In this document: one piece after another, positions 1-6,988 of the stretch
Layout of the letters: each line of letters starts with the position of its first letter
Numbering within the stretch: the stretch's first letter is position 1
Source of the DNA: a virus
Length of the DNA stretch: 43,392 bases
Virus record (IMG/VR): IMGVR_UViG_3300034062_002603
Coordinates: 1-43,392 of that record
Reading direction: 5' to 3' (one strand)
Program-made: the position numbers and the translations under genes
Notes under the pieces: generated by a model
Database searches by the model: none
Told to the model about the DNA's origin: nothing
What the model saw: only the letters and a program-made list of their open reading frames with translations

Positions 1-61
1 TTCTACTTCTTCATTAGAATGTACTTTAATTTTGGGGCGGTAAATCATAGGATTATAGTTT
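1..61. repeat. Left copy of 61-bp terminal repeat (circular overlap)
   Basis: These 61 bases are identical to 43332-43392. They contain the first codons (ATG at 46-48, minus strand) of the metallophosphoesterase whose full copy is at 42543-43379. The repeat means the molecule is circular, or that the assembly closed on itself with a fixed word-length overlap. A short exact overlap of this size is more typical of an assembly artefact of a circular or permuted genome than of a true packaged terminal repeat. Confidence 0.95.
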
Positions 62-1504
62 TATATCTTGACAAAACGTGTTAAGTAAGTATCTAAGATT
101 ATCAAGTAAGTCGGCCTGCCTTTCTTCACCTTTGCCTTTAATTATGCGCCTGCTGTTATCAGATTTAATTCTAAGGCAATCCATACGTAAACCCGGGCAT
201 TTATCTTCATAAATCTGAAAGTCTGGGCACATGCTTATAATAGTGTTTGTTTGCACGTAGCTTTCAGCGTGTAATGGATTAGCTTTAGGCACTACAAAAA
301 ACCGCGCTGGTAATTGCAGTTCTTCTTGTATTATTTCGTAGTATGTTTTAGATACGCGCTGCCTACCATCGGAACGATCACCTGATGCATCACCTGTAAT
401 CAGTAGCGGTATAGTACAGGGATAAATAGCAGTATCAGACCAACGACCTATTTTTTTATTCGTTTCGGCAAATACCCATTCGCGAAACGCTTGACACGTG
501 TCATAGATTGATGCTTCACCGCGTTCTTCACTACCTATCTTAAATTCTTTAACGATGTGTATACCGTAACGATAACGTGAACGTGCTGATACATCAGGCG
601 CCAATGTAGTTTTGCGCATAACGGCCGCGGTCATTGGTATCTTGTTAAAGTCAAACGAAACGTAAATCTGCTCTGTTTCCCAATTGATTTTTTTTGACTG
701 CTGAAATACTTTTTGTTGAATGCTTTTATCTTTTAAAACATAAACCCATGCTTCACCACTATAATCAACAAAAACAGATTTGTATTCTTGCTCAAATGTT
801 AGCCTATCTAAGTCACGGCTGGCATCGGCAACTTCATCGGGATCAATCGCCGGGTTATCTGTTGTTTCCATGCGAAACGTTATCCAACTTTCAGAACCGT
901 TTTCGCTTTGTGGCAAATCTATGTCATTATAACAATTCTTTTCGACATTGCCAGCCTTAGCGCCGTTGCGGCATAGTTCATACCAATAGTTATCTTTGCC
1001 CGCTGCTGTACCAATAAAAAACGCCTCACCTTTGTAGTCGGTTAAGGTAGGGCGTGAAACTGTTTTCCAATGGTATTCTAATATGTGCGAAGGTATCTTT
1101 TGTGTTTCTTCATATATTACCCGGTGATACTTTCGACCGCGCCCTTTATCCTTTCGCCCTTCATCACCGATAGACCACACTTCTAAAACACCGCCGTTAA
1201 GAAACTGCATTATTTTTGATGTTTCATCTTTGTGCTTAATGATTCCGCCTTCAGATATTGTTTTATAAGTATCTACAATCTTATTCCAGCTTTGTGCAAA
1301 ATCTTTAAAGTCATCGACAAAGATACCTACAAACTTACCTTCAAATACTGCTGGTGATATTAGCGGCAATGCAACAGAAGTTATCAATTCAGTTTTGCCG
1401 AACCTACGCGCGCAAACTATACAGTTAAACCTTCGCTTATTATCTAATATTCGTTTTTGCCCGGTATGTGGCTTATAAAGCTGTATGTTTATGTTACGCG
1501 GCAC
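53..1504 (-). CDS. terL: Terminase large subunit (ATPase and nuclease)
   Basis: This 483-residue protein is the DNA-packaging motor. It pumps DNA into the prohead through the portal and cuts the concatemer. The ATPase half has a Walker A at residues 31-39 (CARRFGKTE) and a Walker B with catalytic acid at about 126-133 (YHRVIYEE). The RNase H-like nuclease half shows three acidic sites: D285 in VSFDFN, D372 in GDASG, and D465/D468 in ADLLDN. The start codon is GTG at 1504-1502, overlapping the last base of the terS stop (TAGTG), so translation is probably coupled. The stop is four bases before the metallophosphoesterase start across the circular join. Length and motif order are normal for the family. 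Confidence 0.95.
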   Translation of the reverse strand: MPRNINIQLYKPHTGQKRILDNKRRFNCIVCARRFGKTELITSVALPLISPAVFEGKFVGIFVDDFKDFAQSWNKIVDTYKTISEGGIIKHKDETSKIMQFLNGGVLEVWSIGDEGRKDKGRGRKYHRVIYEETQKIPSHILEYHWKTVSRPTLTDYKGEAFFIGTAAGKDNYWYELCRNGAKAGNVEKNCYNDIDLPQSENGSESWITFRMETTDNPAIDPDEVADASRDLDRLTFEQEYKSVFVDYSGEAWVYVLKDKSIQQKVFQQSKKINWETEQIYVSFDFNKIPMTAAVMRKTTLAPDVSARSRYRYGIHIVKEFKIGSEERGEASIYDTCQAFREWVFAETNKKIGRWSDTAIYPCTIPLLITGDASGDRSDGRQRVSKTYYEIIQEELQLPARFFVVPKANPLHAESYVQTNTIISMCPDFQIYEDKCPGLRMDCLRIKSDNSRRIIKGKGEERQADLLDNLRYLLNTFCQDIKL

Positions 1505-1869
1505 TACTTAGCTTCAGGTGGATATTGAATGTTGATGTTTATGTTTTTATCGTCAGGATTCATATCTTGTCTGAATACTGAAAGCCTTACTAATTCGTTT
1601 TCATCTGCAATTAGTTTATATAATGCCATTTGTAATGCAGGTGCATTTGACTTATACCATTTTGAACGTAAAGAAACTTTTAACTCAATACGATTTAACT
1701 CCATAAGTTCTTTTAGTTCGTTAAGTTCGTTTGAATCAGGTCTAAAATAATCATAAAATGTAGGTTTTGAACATGGTAAAAAAGCTATAACATCATCCAT
1801 AAAGAATAATTTATGTTTTGTTATTGCATCTTTTGCTTGTTCAAATACTTTTTTTCTGTCGTATGCCAT
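1504..1869 (-). CDS. terS: Probable terminase small subunit
   Basis: A 121-residue protein directly upstream of terL, with its stop overlapping the terL start by one base. Residues about 14-45 look like a helix-turn-helix (FFMDDVIAFLP followed by SKPTFYDYF), the usual DNA-recognition module of small terminases. The remainder is helical, with a charged segment rich in Leu/Glu at about 46-66. Small terminases recognise the packaging site and regulate the large subunit. The call rests on position, size and the HTH; the sequence alone does not prove it. Confidence 0.7.
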   Translation of the reverse strand: MAYDRKKVFEQAKDAITKHKLFFMDDVIAFLPCSKPTFYDYFRPDSNELNELKELMELNRIELKVSLRSKWYKSNAPALQMALYKLIADENELVRLSVFRQDMNPDDKNININIQYPPEAK

Positions 1870-1871
1870 TT

Positions 1872-3050
1872 TTATATTATTTGTCCGTTTCGTTTAATTG
1901 TTAATGTCGGGTCAAGCTTTTTCATTCTGTCGATAATGACTTGGCAGTATTTCGGATCAAGTTCCATGCCGTAACATTTGCGCTTTAATTGATGAGCTGC
2001 CAACATTGTTGAGCCTCCACCTAAAAATGAGTCATGAATTAGGCCATTTTTTTCGCTGCTATTTTTTATCGCTATATATGGGACTCCGATAGGTTTGGGT
2101 GTTTTATGTTCTGTCTTTCTATCAACATCTACTTCCCAAACATCTGATTGAGACCTGTCACCAAAAAATGGAGCTTTATTTTTTGTTACATAAACAATGA
2201 ATTCATGCTGAAATCTATATCTTTTACCAAGACCCCAAATATTTTTTTTCCAAACAATGCAATGTTTTAATTCATACTCACATTGTTCTATTTGTTTTTT
2301 TACCCTATCATAGATTCTATAATCGCAACATATATAGACAGAATGAGAATTGTAGAATTTAAAAACATCTAATAAAAATTGGTCAAACTCATGCCATTCC
2401 ATATTGTCATTAGCAAACCATTCTGATGGGTCAAGTCTGGTTTCAGATTTTGATTCACTTTTTTTCCAACTTTTAAGAGCATTATATGGTGGGTCAGTAA
2501 AAACCATATCAGCCTTCTCACCATTCATCAACTTTGCAACCGCATCGCTGTCGGTACTATCCCCACATAGTAACCTATGCTCGCCTATCTCGAATAAATC
2601 CCCAATGACTATATCCGTTTCGATGCCTCCGTCTGGCACTTCGTAATCATCTTCTTCAGCTTCTAAAATTAAATCATTTTCCATTTCAGGAACATCCAAA
2701 CCCCATTCTTCTAATTCTTCAGCTATCCATTCATTTTTAAGCATATCCCAATCCCATTCACCATATCCTACATTATCTTTAATAATAAATTCGCGTTGCT
2801 GTTCATCTGTTAGTTCATCAGCTATAATAATTGGTATTTCTTTTAAGCCAGCATCTTTACAAGCCTTTAAACGCATATTTCCACCTAAAACTATTAAATC
2901 AGAATTTACTACGATTGGTCTTATTTTTAGCATTTCAGGAAACTCCTGTATTGATTTAACAAGTTTTTTAAACTTATCATCTTTAATTATACGAGGATTA
3001 TTAGGATTTGACTTTACATCTTTTAGTTTTACTATCTTTATTCCTTTCAT
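1872..3050 (-). CDS. ParB-like domain fused to DNA methyltransferase
   Basis: A 392-residue two-domain protein. Residues 1-100 are a ParB/Srx-type N-terminal domain (NPNNPR at 15-20, VLGGNMRL at 54-61). Residues 150-392 are an amino-methyltransferase of N6-adenine/N4-cytosine type: catalytic motif IV TDPPY at 185-189 and SAM-binding motif FLGGGST at 342-348. This order (IV before I) is that of the beta class. It should methylate phage DNA using S-adenosylmethionine. It lies immediately upstream of terS with a 2-base gap and in the same direction. The middle segment (about residues 195-300, the likely target-recognition region) is visibly more AT-rich than the flanks, which suggests a swapped specificity domain. 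The target sequence cannot be read from the gene. Confidence 0.88.
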   Translation of the reverse strand: MKGIKIVKLKDVKSNPNNPRIIKDDKFKKLVKSIQEFPEMLKIRPIVVNSDLIVLGGNMRLKACKDAGLKEIPIIIADELTDEQQREFIIKDNVGYGEWDWDMLKNEWIAEELEEWGLDVPEMENDLILEAEEDDYEVPDGGIETDIVIGDLFEIGEHRLLCGDSTDSDAVAKLMNGEKADMVFTDPPYNALKSWKKSESKSETRLDPSEWFANDNMEWHEFDQFLLDVFKFYNSHSVYICCDYRIYDRVKKQIEQCEYELKHCIVWKKNIWGLGKRYRFQHEFIVYVTKNKAPFFGDRSQSDVWEVDVDRKTEHKTPKPIGVPYIAIKNSSEKNGLIHDSFLGGGSTMLAAHQLKRKCYGMELDPKYCQVIIDRMKKLDPTLTIKRNGQII

Positions 3051-3506
3051 ATTTTCGTTTTAAGCAACTTTAAATAACTTTTGATATCTACACACCACTT
3101 TAATATAAAAATGCCTTAAAACAGCTTTTAAATGCTTTATAGGCTATTATCTATATTATTATTAGTATTATTATTTATATTATTATTATTATTTATTATT
3201 ATTGTTAACACTTGTTACATTAAGTGTAACACATAACTTATTGATATATAGTACATGTTACACTGTTACGTATGTTACACTATATTCTACATATATGTGA
3301 GAGTAAGTATAAAAAATACACGCATATACGTGTTGAAGTGGTGTAACAAGTGTAACAGCGTAACAAGCTATGATTATCAGCGTTTTATGCGTTACAATTG
3401 GCGTAACATGGTGTTAACAAGTAGAAAGAACGTTTTAAGCAGTAGGCTGCCGTAATGGCAAAAGTAAAGGTAATATTTGAAAAATCATAGTATTAGGTAA
3501 ATAAAT
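3051..3506. other. 456-bp non-coding region with TTA microsatellite and GTTACA repeat cluster
   Basis: No convincing gene lies here. Positions about 3148-3203 are a low-complexity TTATTATT tract. Positions 3204-3418 hold about ten copies of a GTTAC/GTAAC core. One forms a perfect inverted repeat with a 5-bp spacer (TGTTACA 3213-3219, TGTAACA 3225-3231). Others are direct repeats (3256, 3264, 3273; 3342, 3351, 3359), and another inverted pair is at 3391-3395/3403-3407. The region sits upstream of the methyltransferase-terminase genes. It could be an origin (AT-rich stretch plus iterons), an operator cluster or a packaging site. I see no clear TAnnTTTG promoter on the minus strand here. Confidence 0.7.
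3204..3418. repeat. Iteron-like GTTACA/TGTAACA repeat cluster
   Basis: Core matches to TGTWACA or CGTWACA occur at 3213, 3225 (inverted), 3256, 3264, 3273, then in the opposite orientation at 3342, 3351, 3359, and as an inverted pair at 3390-3396/3402-3408. Related GTTAAC palindromes lie at both edges (3204-3209 and 3413-3418). The orientation switches from GTTAC on the left to GTAAC on the right, with about 60 bp between the halves, giving the whole cluster a rough dyad shape. This is typical of sites for a dimeric DNA-binding protein. Confidence 0.75.
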
Positions 3507-3923
3507 TTATAATTTCAATATTTTATTAAAACATGATATATCGAAAATTATACGTTTTTTTGTTTTTGTTAGCTTTTTTTTATCATTGGGTAATGTATTT
3601 AAATATTCAAAAAATTGCCAATATATACATTTATCATTTATATCATAAACAATAAAAACTGGTATAATATCTTTTGCTTTGCCAAATTCAATTCTTTTTT
3701 GCATTTGATATGGTGGCAATCCATGACCATCAAATGGAAAATTAAAACCTTTAGTAAATTTTTCTTGTGCTTTAATTTCACCAACATACCATTTTTCTTG
3801 ATATTCCCAAAGTATATCTAATTGCATGAATTTTATTCCACGCTTAGATAAAAAATCTCTAAAAATACCTTCTCCTATTAAACCTTGTTTAAATTTTTTT
3901 ATAACATCTTCAGTAAAAATCAT
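3507..3923 (-). CDS. PD-(D/E)XK-like nuclease paired with methyltransferase
   Basis: A 138-residue protein with the layout of a small PD-(D/E)XK nuclease: E18 in an N-terminal helix (GLIGEGIFRDFL), D36 in QLDILWEY, then E49-I-K51-x-Q53 in GEIKAQE. These would be the metal-binding and catalytic residues. Its ATG overlaps the stop of the upstream ParB-methyltransferase by four bases (ATGA), so the two are translationally coupled. That suggests a restriction-modification-like pair, or a nuclease acting on unmodified DNA. A Holliday-junction resolvase-like role is the main alternative, since those enzymes share the fold and size. Base composition is clearly more AT-rich than the genome average, which suggests recent acquisition together with its partner. 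Confidence 0.6.
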   Translation of the reverse strand: MIFTEDVIKKFKQGLIGEGIFRDFLSKRGIKFMQLDILWEYQEKWYVGEIKAQEKFTKGFNFPFDGHGLPPYQMQKRIEFGKAKDIIPVFIVYDINDKCIYWQFFEYLNTLPNDKKKLTKTKKRIIFDISCFNKILKL

Positions 3924-5227
3924 ATTCTTGTTTTAATTAAATCTACATAATTTTTTTCAATTTCAATTCCCGTACACAATCTATTTGTATTTTTTGATGC
4001 TAAAAGTGTACTCCCTCCACCTGCAAATGGTTCAAGAATTAAATCTCCTTCATTAGTGCTTTTTTTAATTAAATATTCAAGTAAATCAATAGGCTTTTCT
4101 GTAGGGTGAATCATTTTATTAGGGTCACATCTATTAAATGAAAGTAAATCTTTATCTCTTGTTCCGTTTAAATCTTTCCATTTTTTATTTATTCCAAAAT
4201 ATATAACATCAAAAGATTTTCCATAAGATTTAAGGTCACCCATTCCAATTATTTTTCTATCCCAAATTAGAATATTTTTTAAAGTAAGATATTTTTCAAT
4301 AATAGGTCTTAAATGTCCTACATAATCAATACTTCCAAATAAATAAAAATGCGCATCTTCTTTTAAATGCTTTACGGATTCTATTAAAACAGATTCAAAT
4401 AATTCAATAGTATCTTCAATTTTATCATTTGCAATTTTGTTTTTGTCGCTCCATCCGCTTTTAAAATTCATCCCATAAGGTGGGTCACTTAATAAAAGGT
4501 CAAATTTAGGACCGTTATAATTTTTAAGAATTTCTATACTATCTCCATGAATTATAATTTGATTTATATTTTCTACTTTTATTTCTTTTTCAAAAATTTG
4601 CTTAGATTCTTCAAATTTAACTTTTTTTTCTTCTTTTTTAATATCCTGATAAGCTTGGTTAATTGAAAGTTCGCCTGTTGAAAGTTTTTCTTTAATTTCA
4701 GGTGCTGCCTTTTCTTCAATTTTTTTAACTTTTGCTATTGTATCGTGTGATAAGTTAGCAACTTTAGCAACTTCTTTTACTGAATTAACTTTTTCAATTT
4801 CAATATTTTTTACAGGTTTTTCTTCATTAAATAAGTTTAACGCCTTTTCAGATATCTGAAAACCCGTGTTAGTTTTTTCAGCTGCAAGTTTCAAATTTTC
4901 TTTAGCCTTTTCTTTAAAAATATCTTCAAGTTCTAAGGCTAATTTTGCACGTGTATAATTGCCTATATTACGCCTTCCAAATTGGTTCAATATCATCCAA
5001 ACTTTAACATCTTGTTCAGACTTAAATTCTTTAGGTTCTAATTTAAACACTAAACACCAATCCTGTGCTATCTTATACCTATTGTGCCCATCAATAATAT
5101 AGCCATTCCAAGTTATAATAGCATCGCGAATACCTTCTTGAATGCAATTAGTTTCAAGCTGTTTGTATTCATCGGGCGTTAGCGGTGGAATCAGCTTTTT
5201 AAATTCATCTTTAATTTTAAGTTCCAT
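3920..5227 (-). CDS. ParB domain plus HTH fused to DNA methyltransferase
   Basis: A 435-residue protein. Residues 1-90 are a ParB-like N-terminal domain (IIDGHNRYKIA at 44-54). Residues about 148-200 form a KorB/ParB-type helix-turn-helix (SVKEVAKVANLSHDTIAKVK). Residues 225-435 are a beta-order amino-methyltransferase with SDPPYG at 247-252, HPTEKP at 374-379 and EPFAGGGST at 399-407. It differs from the other methyltransferase at 1872-3050 in keeping the HTH linker. It is first in a two-gene unit with the nuclease at 3507 and is very AT-rich. An unusual structured leader and its own -7 box lie upstream (5248-5343). Likely role: methylation that protects phage DNA, possibly from the neighbouring nuclease. 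Confidence 0.85.
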   Translation of the reverse strand: MELKIKDEFKKLIPPLTPDEYKQLETNCIQEGIRDAIITWNGYIIDGHNRYKIAQDWCLVFKLEPKEFKSEQDVKVWMILNQFGRRNIGNYTRAKLALELEDIFKEKAKENLKLAAEKTNTGFQISEKALNLFNEEKPVKNIEIEKVNSVKEVAKVANLSHDTIAKVKKIEEKAAPEIKEKLSTGELSINQAYQDIKKEEKKVKFEESKQIFEKEIKVENINQIIIHGDSIEILKNYNGPKFDLLLSDPPYGMNFKSGWSDKNKIANDKIEDTIELFESVLIESVKHLKEDAHFYLFGSIDYVGHLRPIIEKYLTLKNILIWDRKIIGMGDLKSYGKSFDVIYFGINKKWKDLNGTRDKDLLSFNRCDPNKMIHPTEKPIDLLEYLIKKSTNEGDLILEPFAGGGSTLLASKNTNRLCTGIEIEKNYVDLIKTRI

Positions 5228-5247
5228 AACATATTTTTTAAAAAACT

Positions 5248-5325
5248 AAGCCCCGAAATCAATAGGGCAACCACGACCTATATCATTCAGGGCTTTAAAT
5301 ATCTTTTAGTTCTTTTTGTGGTTGC
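5248..5325 (-). promoter_or_regulatory. Pseudoknot/attenuator-like RNA leader
   Basis: Read on the minus strand, GCAACCAC (5325-5318) pairs with GTGGTTGC (5274-5267), and AAGCCC (5295-5290) pairs with GGGCTT (5253-5248). The two helices interleave, giving an H-type pseudoknot. The final GGGC can alternatively pair with the adjacent GCCC (5268-5265) to form a short hairpin followed by TTAGTTTTTT, a terminator-like arrangement. A -7 box at 5343-5336 would start the transcript at about 5329, almost at the first helix. The coding sequence begins at 5227. The sequence shows the complementarity; the regulatory role is inferred. Confidence 0.5.
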
Positions 5326-5335
5326 AGAACGTTCA

Positions 5336-5343
5336 CAAATATA
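5336..5343 (-). promoter_or_regulatory. Candidate -7 promoter box for methyltransferase-nuclease operon
   Basis: TATATTTG on the minus strand matches the Bacteroidota -7 consensus TAnnTTTG. No TTG lies 19 bases upstream, so it is half of a consensus promoter. Its position immediately before the structured leader and after the annealing-protein gene supports it. Confidence 0.45.
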
Positions 5344-5349
5344 ACACTT

Positions 5350-5883
5350 TTATTTTTCTAATTCATCATTAAACGCTGATTTTTTCAGCAAATCAGTATA
5401 ATTCATACTGCCTTTGCGGCTAACATCGCGGCCAAATATTTTACCAAACTTTTCGGCAGCATCTTTAACGGCGTAAGTTTCGGCGGCGGGTGCAGCTTTT
5501 TGCACGCCATCGGTTTTAACGGCGTTCCAATCGGTTGCGCCTGCACCTTTGTCAGTTTGTATTGGTGCCGCGCCTATGCCATCCTGCCACATTGGTTGGC
5601 CGTTTATAGGGTTTATTACATGCAGTCTTACAGTTACTACTACTGAGTTAGCTACTATCTGTGTTGAGCGTATTTCAACGTTAAAATTGCCAAAGATACG
5701 CGTTAACAGATATTCTATTTTTTCAATAGGTATGTATCGGTAATCGCGAATCATTGGATGCTGAACTAACCACTTAGCTGGTGGATCTTGATTCAATAAA
5801 ACAGTAAGCGCGTTTTGCTTTAGGCTGTCTTCATTTTCAATTAGAAGTTCCTGAAGTGTTGGAAGTTTTGTTAGTTGTGTCAT
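5350..5883 (-). CDS. Rad52-like single-strand annealing protein (candidate)
   Basis: A 177-residue protein nine bases downstream of a PD-(D/E)XK exonuclease. The pattern of an N-terminal PAKWL segment, a strand-rich centre (EIRSTQIVANSVVVTVRLHV, about 71-90) and a GIGAAPIQTDKGA stretch followed by a helix with AETYAVKDAAEKFG resembles Rad52/Sak-type phage recombinases. Such proteins bind single-stranded DNA left by the exonuclease and anneal it to a homologous strand. The C-terminal tail (DLLKKSAFNDELEK) is charged. The neighbouring exonuclease and the SSB at 15564 complete a Red-like system. I recognise the family from its pattern; no catalytic motif is available to prove it. Confidence 0.65.
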   Translation of the reverse strand: MTQLTKLPTLQELLIENEDSLKQNALTVLLNQDPPAKWLVQHPMIRDYRYIPIEKIEYLLTRIFGNFNVEIRSTQIVANSVVVTVRLHVINPINGQPMWQDGIGAAPIQTDKGAGATDWNAVKTDGVQKAAPAAETYAVKDAAEKFGKIFGRDVSRKGSMNYTDLLKKSAFNDELEK

Positions 5884-5892
5884 GGTTTGTTG

Positions 5893-6648
5893 TTATTTAA
5901 CCCAGTTAGGCAATGAAAGAATATGTATTTTGTTATCAGTTGTATAGCCGTGGAAATTATTAGTTTCCTTGCATTTTTTAAGCGTTTCGATATCGGCTAA
6001 ATATTCTTGGCGGCCGCGTTCGATAGCTTCGGGGTCAAGTTCATAAAGTTCTACATTAAATGGCGCTTCTTTTTCAACAGCTATAAATATAAAGCGTTCG
6101 GCCTTTGTTAGGTCCATGTAGAACGCAGCTTGAACATGATAGCGGTAATTCCAAACAGATTTAGCAAATTCACCGGGTGCTGAGTTAGTTGTTGTTTTAA
6201 GGTCTATACAAACGTTATACTTTGTATTAAGAAAATCAACTTTGCATTTAGCGTCAAGGTCTGCAATTTTACCGAATATAGGCAATTCCGCTTGGCCCTG
6301 TTCTAAAAGTATAGCAGCCTTCGGATGTGCTAAAACAGCGTTTCTAATGTTTAGGGCTAATTCGTAATCTTTAAGCGATACAAATAATTCTTTGCCTTCG
6401 GATTCAGCAATAAATGATTCATAAATTGCTTTACCTTCTTTTGTACGGCGGTCGCATTCTGGCATAACGGCGTAATTATCCTGATTAAATACAACGCTAT
6501 GAACTAAACTACCTAAGTTCATGGCTGAAGTTGGCGCTTGTTTTTCGCCTTCTATATAGGCTAAATAATGCGCTGGCGACTTATGTACTAAGTCTAAAAG
6601 TGATTTACTGATGTACTCAGTTTTTTTGTGATACTCTTGGTTTGTCAT
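5893..6648 (-). CDS. PD-(D/E)XK exonuclease, RecE/YqaJ-like
   Basis: I place the start at the ATG at 6648 (MTNQEYHKK), giving 251 residues. An upstream extension to 6873 would run back across the promoter and through the divergent gene. The protein has a GSLVHSVVF helix typical of RecB/Cas4-type exonucleases, D and E/K catalytic residues in KVDFLN and CIDLKTTT, and the following YHVQAAFYMDL helix (the Q motif). It should digest one strand of double-stranded DNA ends to feed the annealing protein directly downstream. It is first in the leftward operon, 33 bases after a full consensus promoter (6681-6710). Confidence 0.82.
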   Translation of the reverse strand: MTNQEYHKKTEYISKSLLDLVHKSPAHYLAYIEGEKQAPTSAMNLGSLVHSVVFNQDNYAVMPECDRRTKEGKAIYESFIAESEGKELFVSLKDYELALNIRNAVLAHPKAAILLEQGQAELPIFGKIADLDAKCKVDFLNTKYNVCIDLKTTTNSAPGEFAKSVWNYRYHVQAAFYMDLTKAERFIFIAVEKEAPFNVELYELDPEAIERGRQEYLADIETLKKCKETNNFHGYTTDNKIHILSLPNWVK

Positions 6649-6680
6649 AAATTTTAAAAATATTTTATTAAATAATAGCA

Positions 6681-6710
6681 CAAAATTAAAAAGGTTTTTT
6701 AACTTTGCAA
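6681..6710 (-). promoter_or_regulatory. Full Bacteroidota promoter for leftward recombination-packaging operon
   Basis: On the minus strand TTG (6710-6708) is followed after exactly 19 bases by TAATTTTG (6688-6681). This matches the Bacteroidota primary-sigma consensus TTG-N19-TAnnTTTG. It fires towards the exonuclease start at 6648. Its -33 element overlaps the -7 box of the divergent plus-strand promoter, so the two may interfere. Confidence 0.75.
6700..6707 (+). promoter_or_regulatory. -7 box of rightward early promoter
   Basis: TAACTTTG fits TAnnTTTG, 33 bases before the ATG of the HTH gene at 6740. No TTG occurs at the -33 position. A degenerate version of the paired TTTTATAAAA element seen at other promoters lies upstream (6652-6672). 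The box overlaps the -33 element of the leftward promoter. Confidence 0.55.
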
Positions 6711-6739
6711 CACAATTGAACGAAAAAATAAAAAATTTT

Positions 6740-6988
6740 ATGAAAACATTTGAACAGCTATCTATTAGATGCGACATTTTAGGCATCAGTATTTCGGAAC
6801 TTTGCAGGCGGGCTGATGTAGGGCGGCAAACTGTCGAATACTGGTCTAAGGTAGAACCGCAAACATTGATCATCTATTTTAAACTTATGAATGCTTTAAA
6901 CCAAATCGAAAATGAACACAATACAGCTACGGCCATATCAATCGAAAAGCGTAAGCGACATAAGAGAGAGTTACCGACAGGGGAATAA
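6740..6988 (+). CDS. Small helix-turn-helix regulator
   Basis: An 82-residue protein. I choose the ATG at 6740 (MKTFEQLS) rather than an upstream TTG at 6716. Residues about 19-45 form a Cro/XRE-like helix-turn-helix (GISISELCRRADVGRQTVEYW), so it should bind DNA. It is the first rightward gene, facing divergent promoters, and is a natural candidate for the early regulator of this switch region. Its last 77 bases overlap the start of the helicase gene in another frame. The basic C-terminus (EKRKRHKREL) is therefore encoded by DNA that also specifies the helicase N-terminus. With no integrase seen, a lysogeny repressor role is not supported. Confidence 0.72.
   Translation: MKTFEQLSIRCDILGISISELCRRADVGRQTVEYWSKVEPQTLIIYFKLMNALNQIENEHNTATAISIEKRKRHKRELPTGE

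Noticed and set aside
3255-3455. 66-codon plus-strand open frame in the non-coding repeat region
   Set aside because: Its codons are generated by the GTTACA repeats and AT tract, it has a low-complexity product and no neighbour on that strand.
6649-6873. Upstream extension of the exonuclease gene to 6873
   Set aside because: It would run through a perfect promoter and antisense to the HTH gene; the ATG at 6648 fits the family start.
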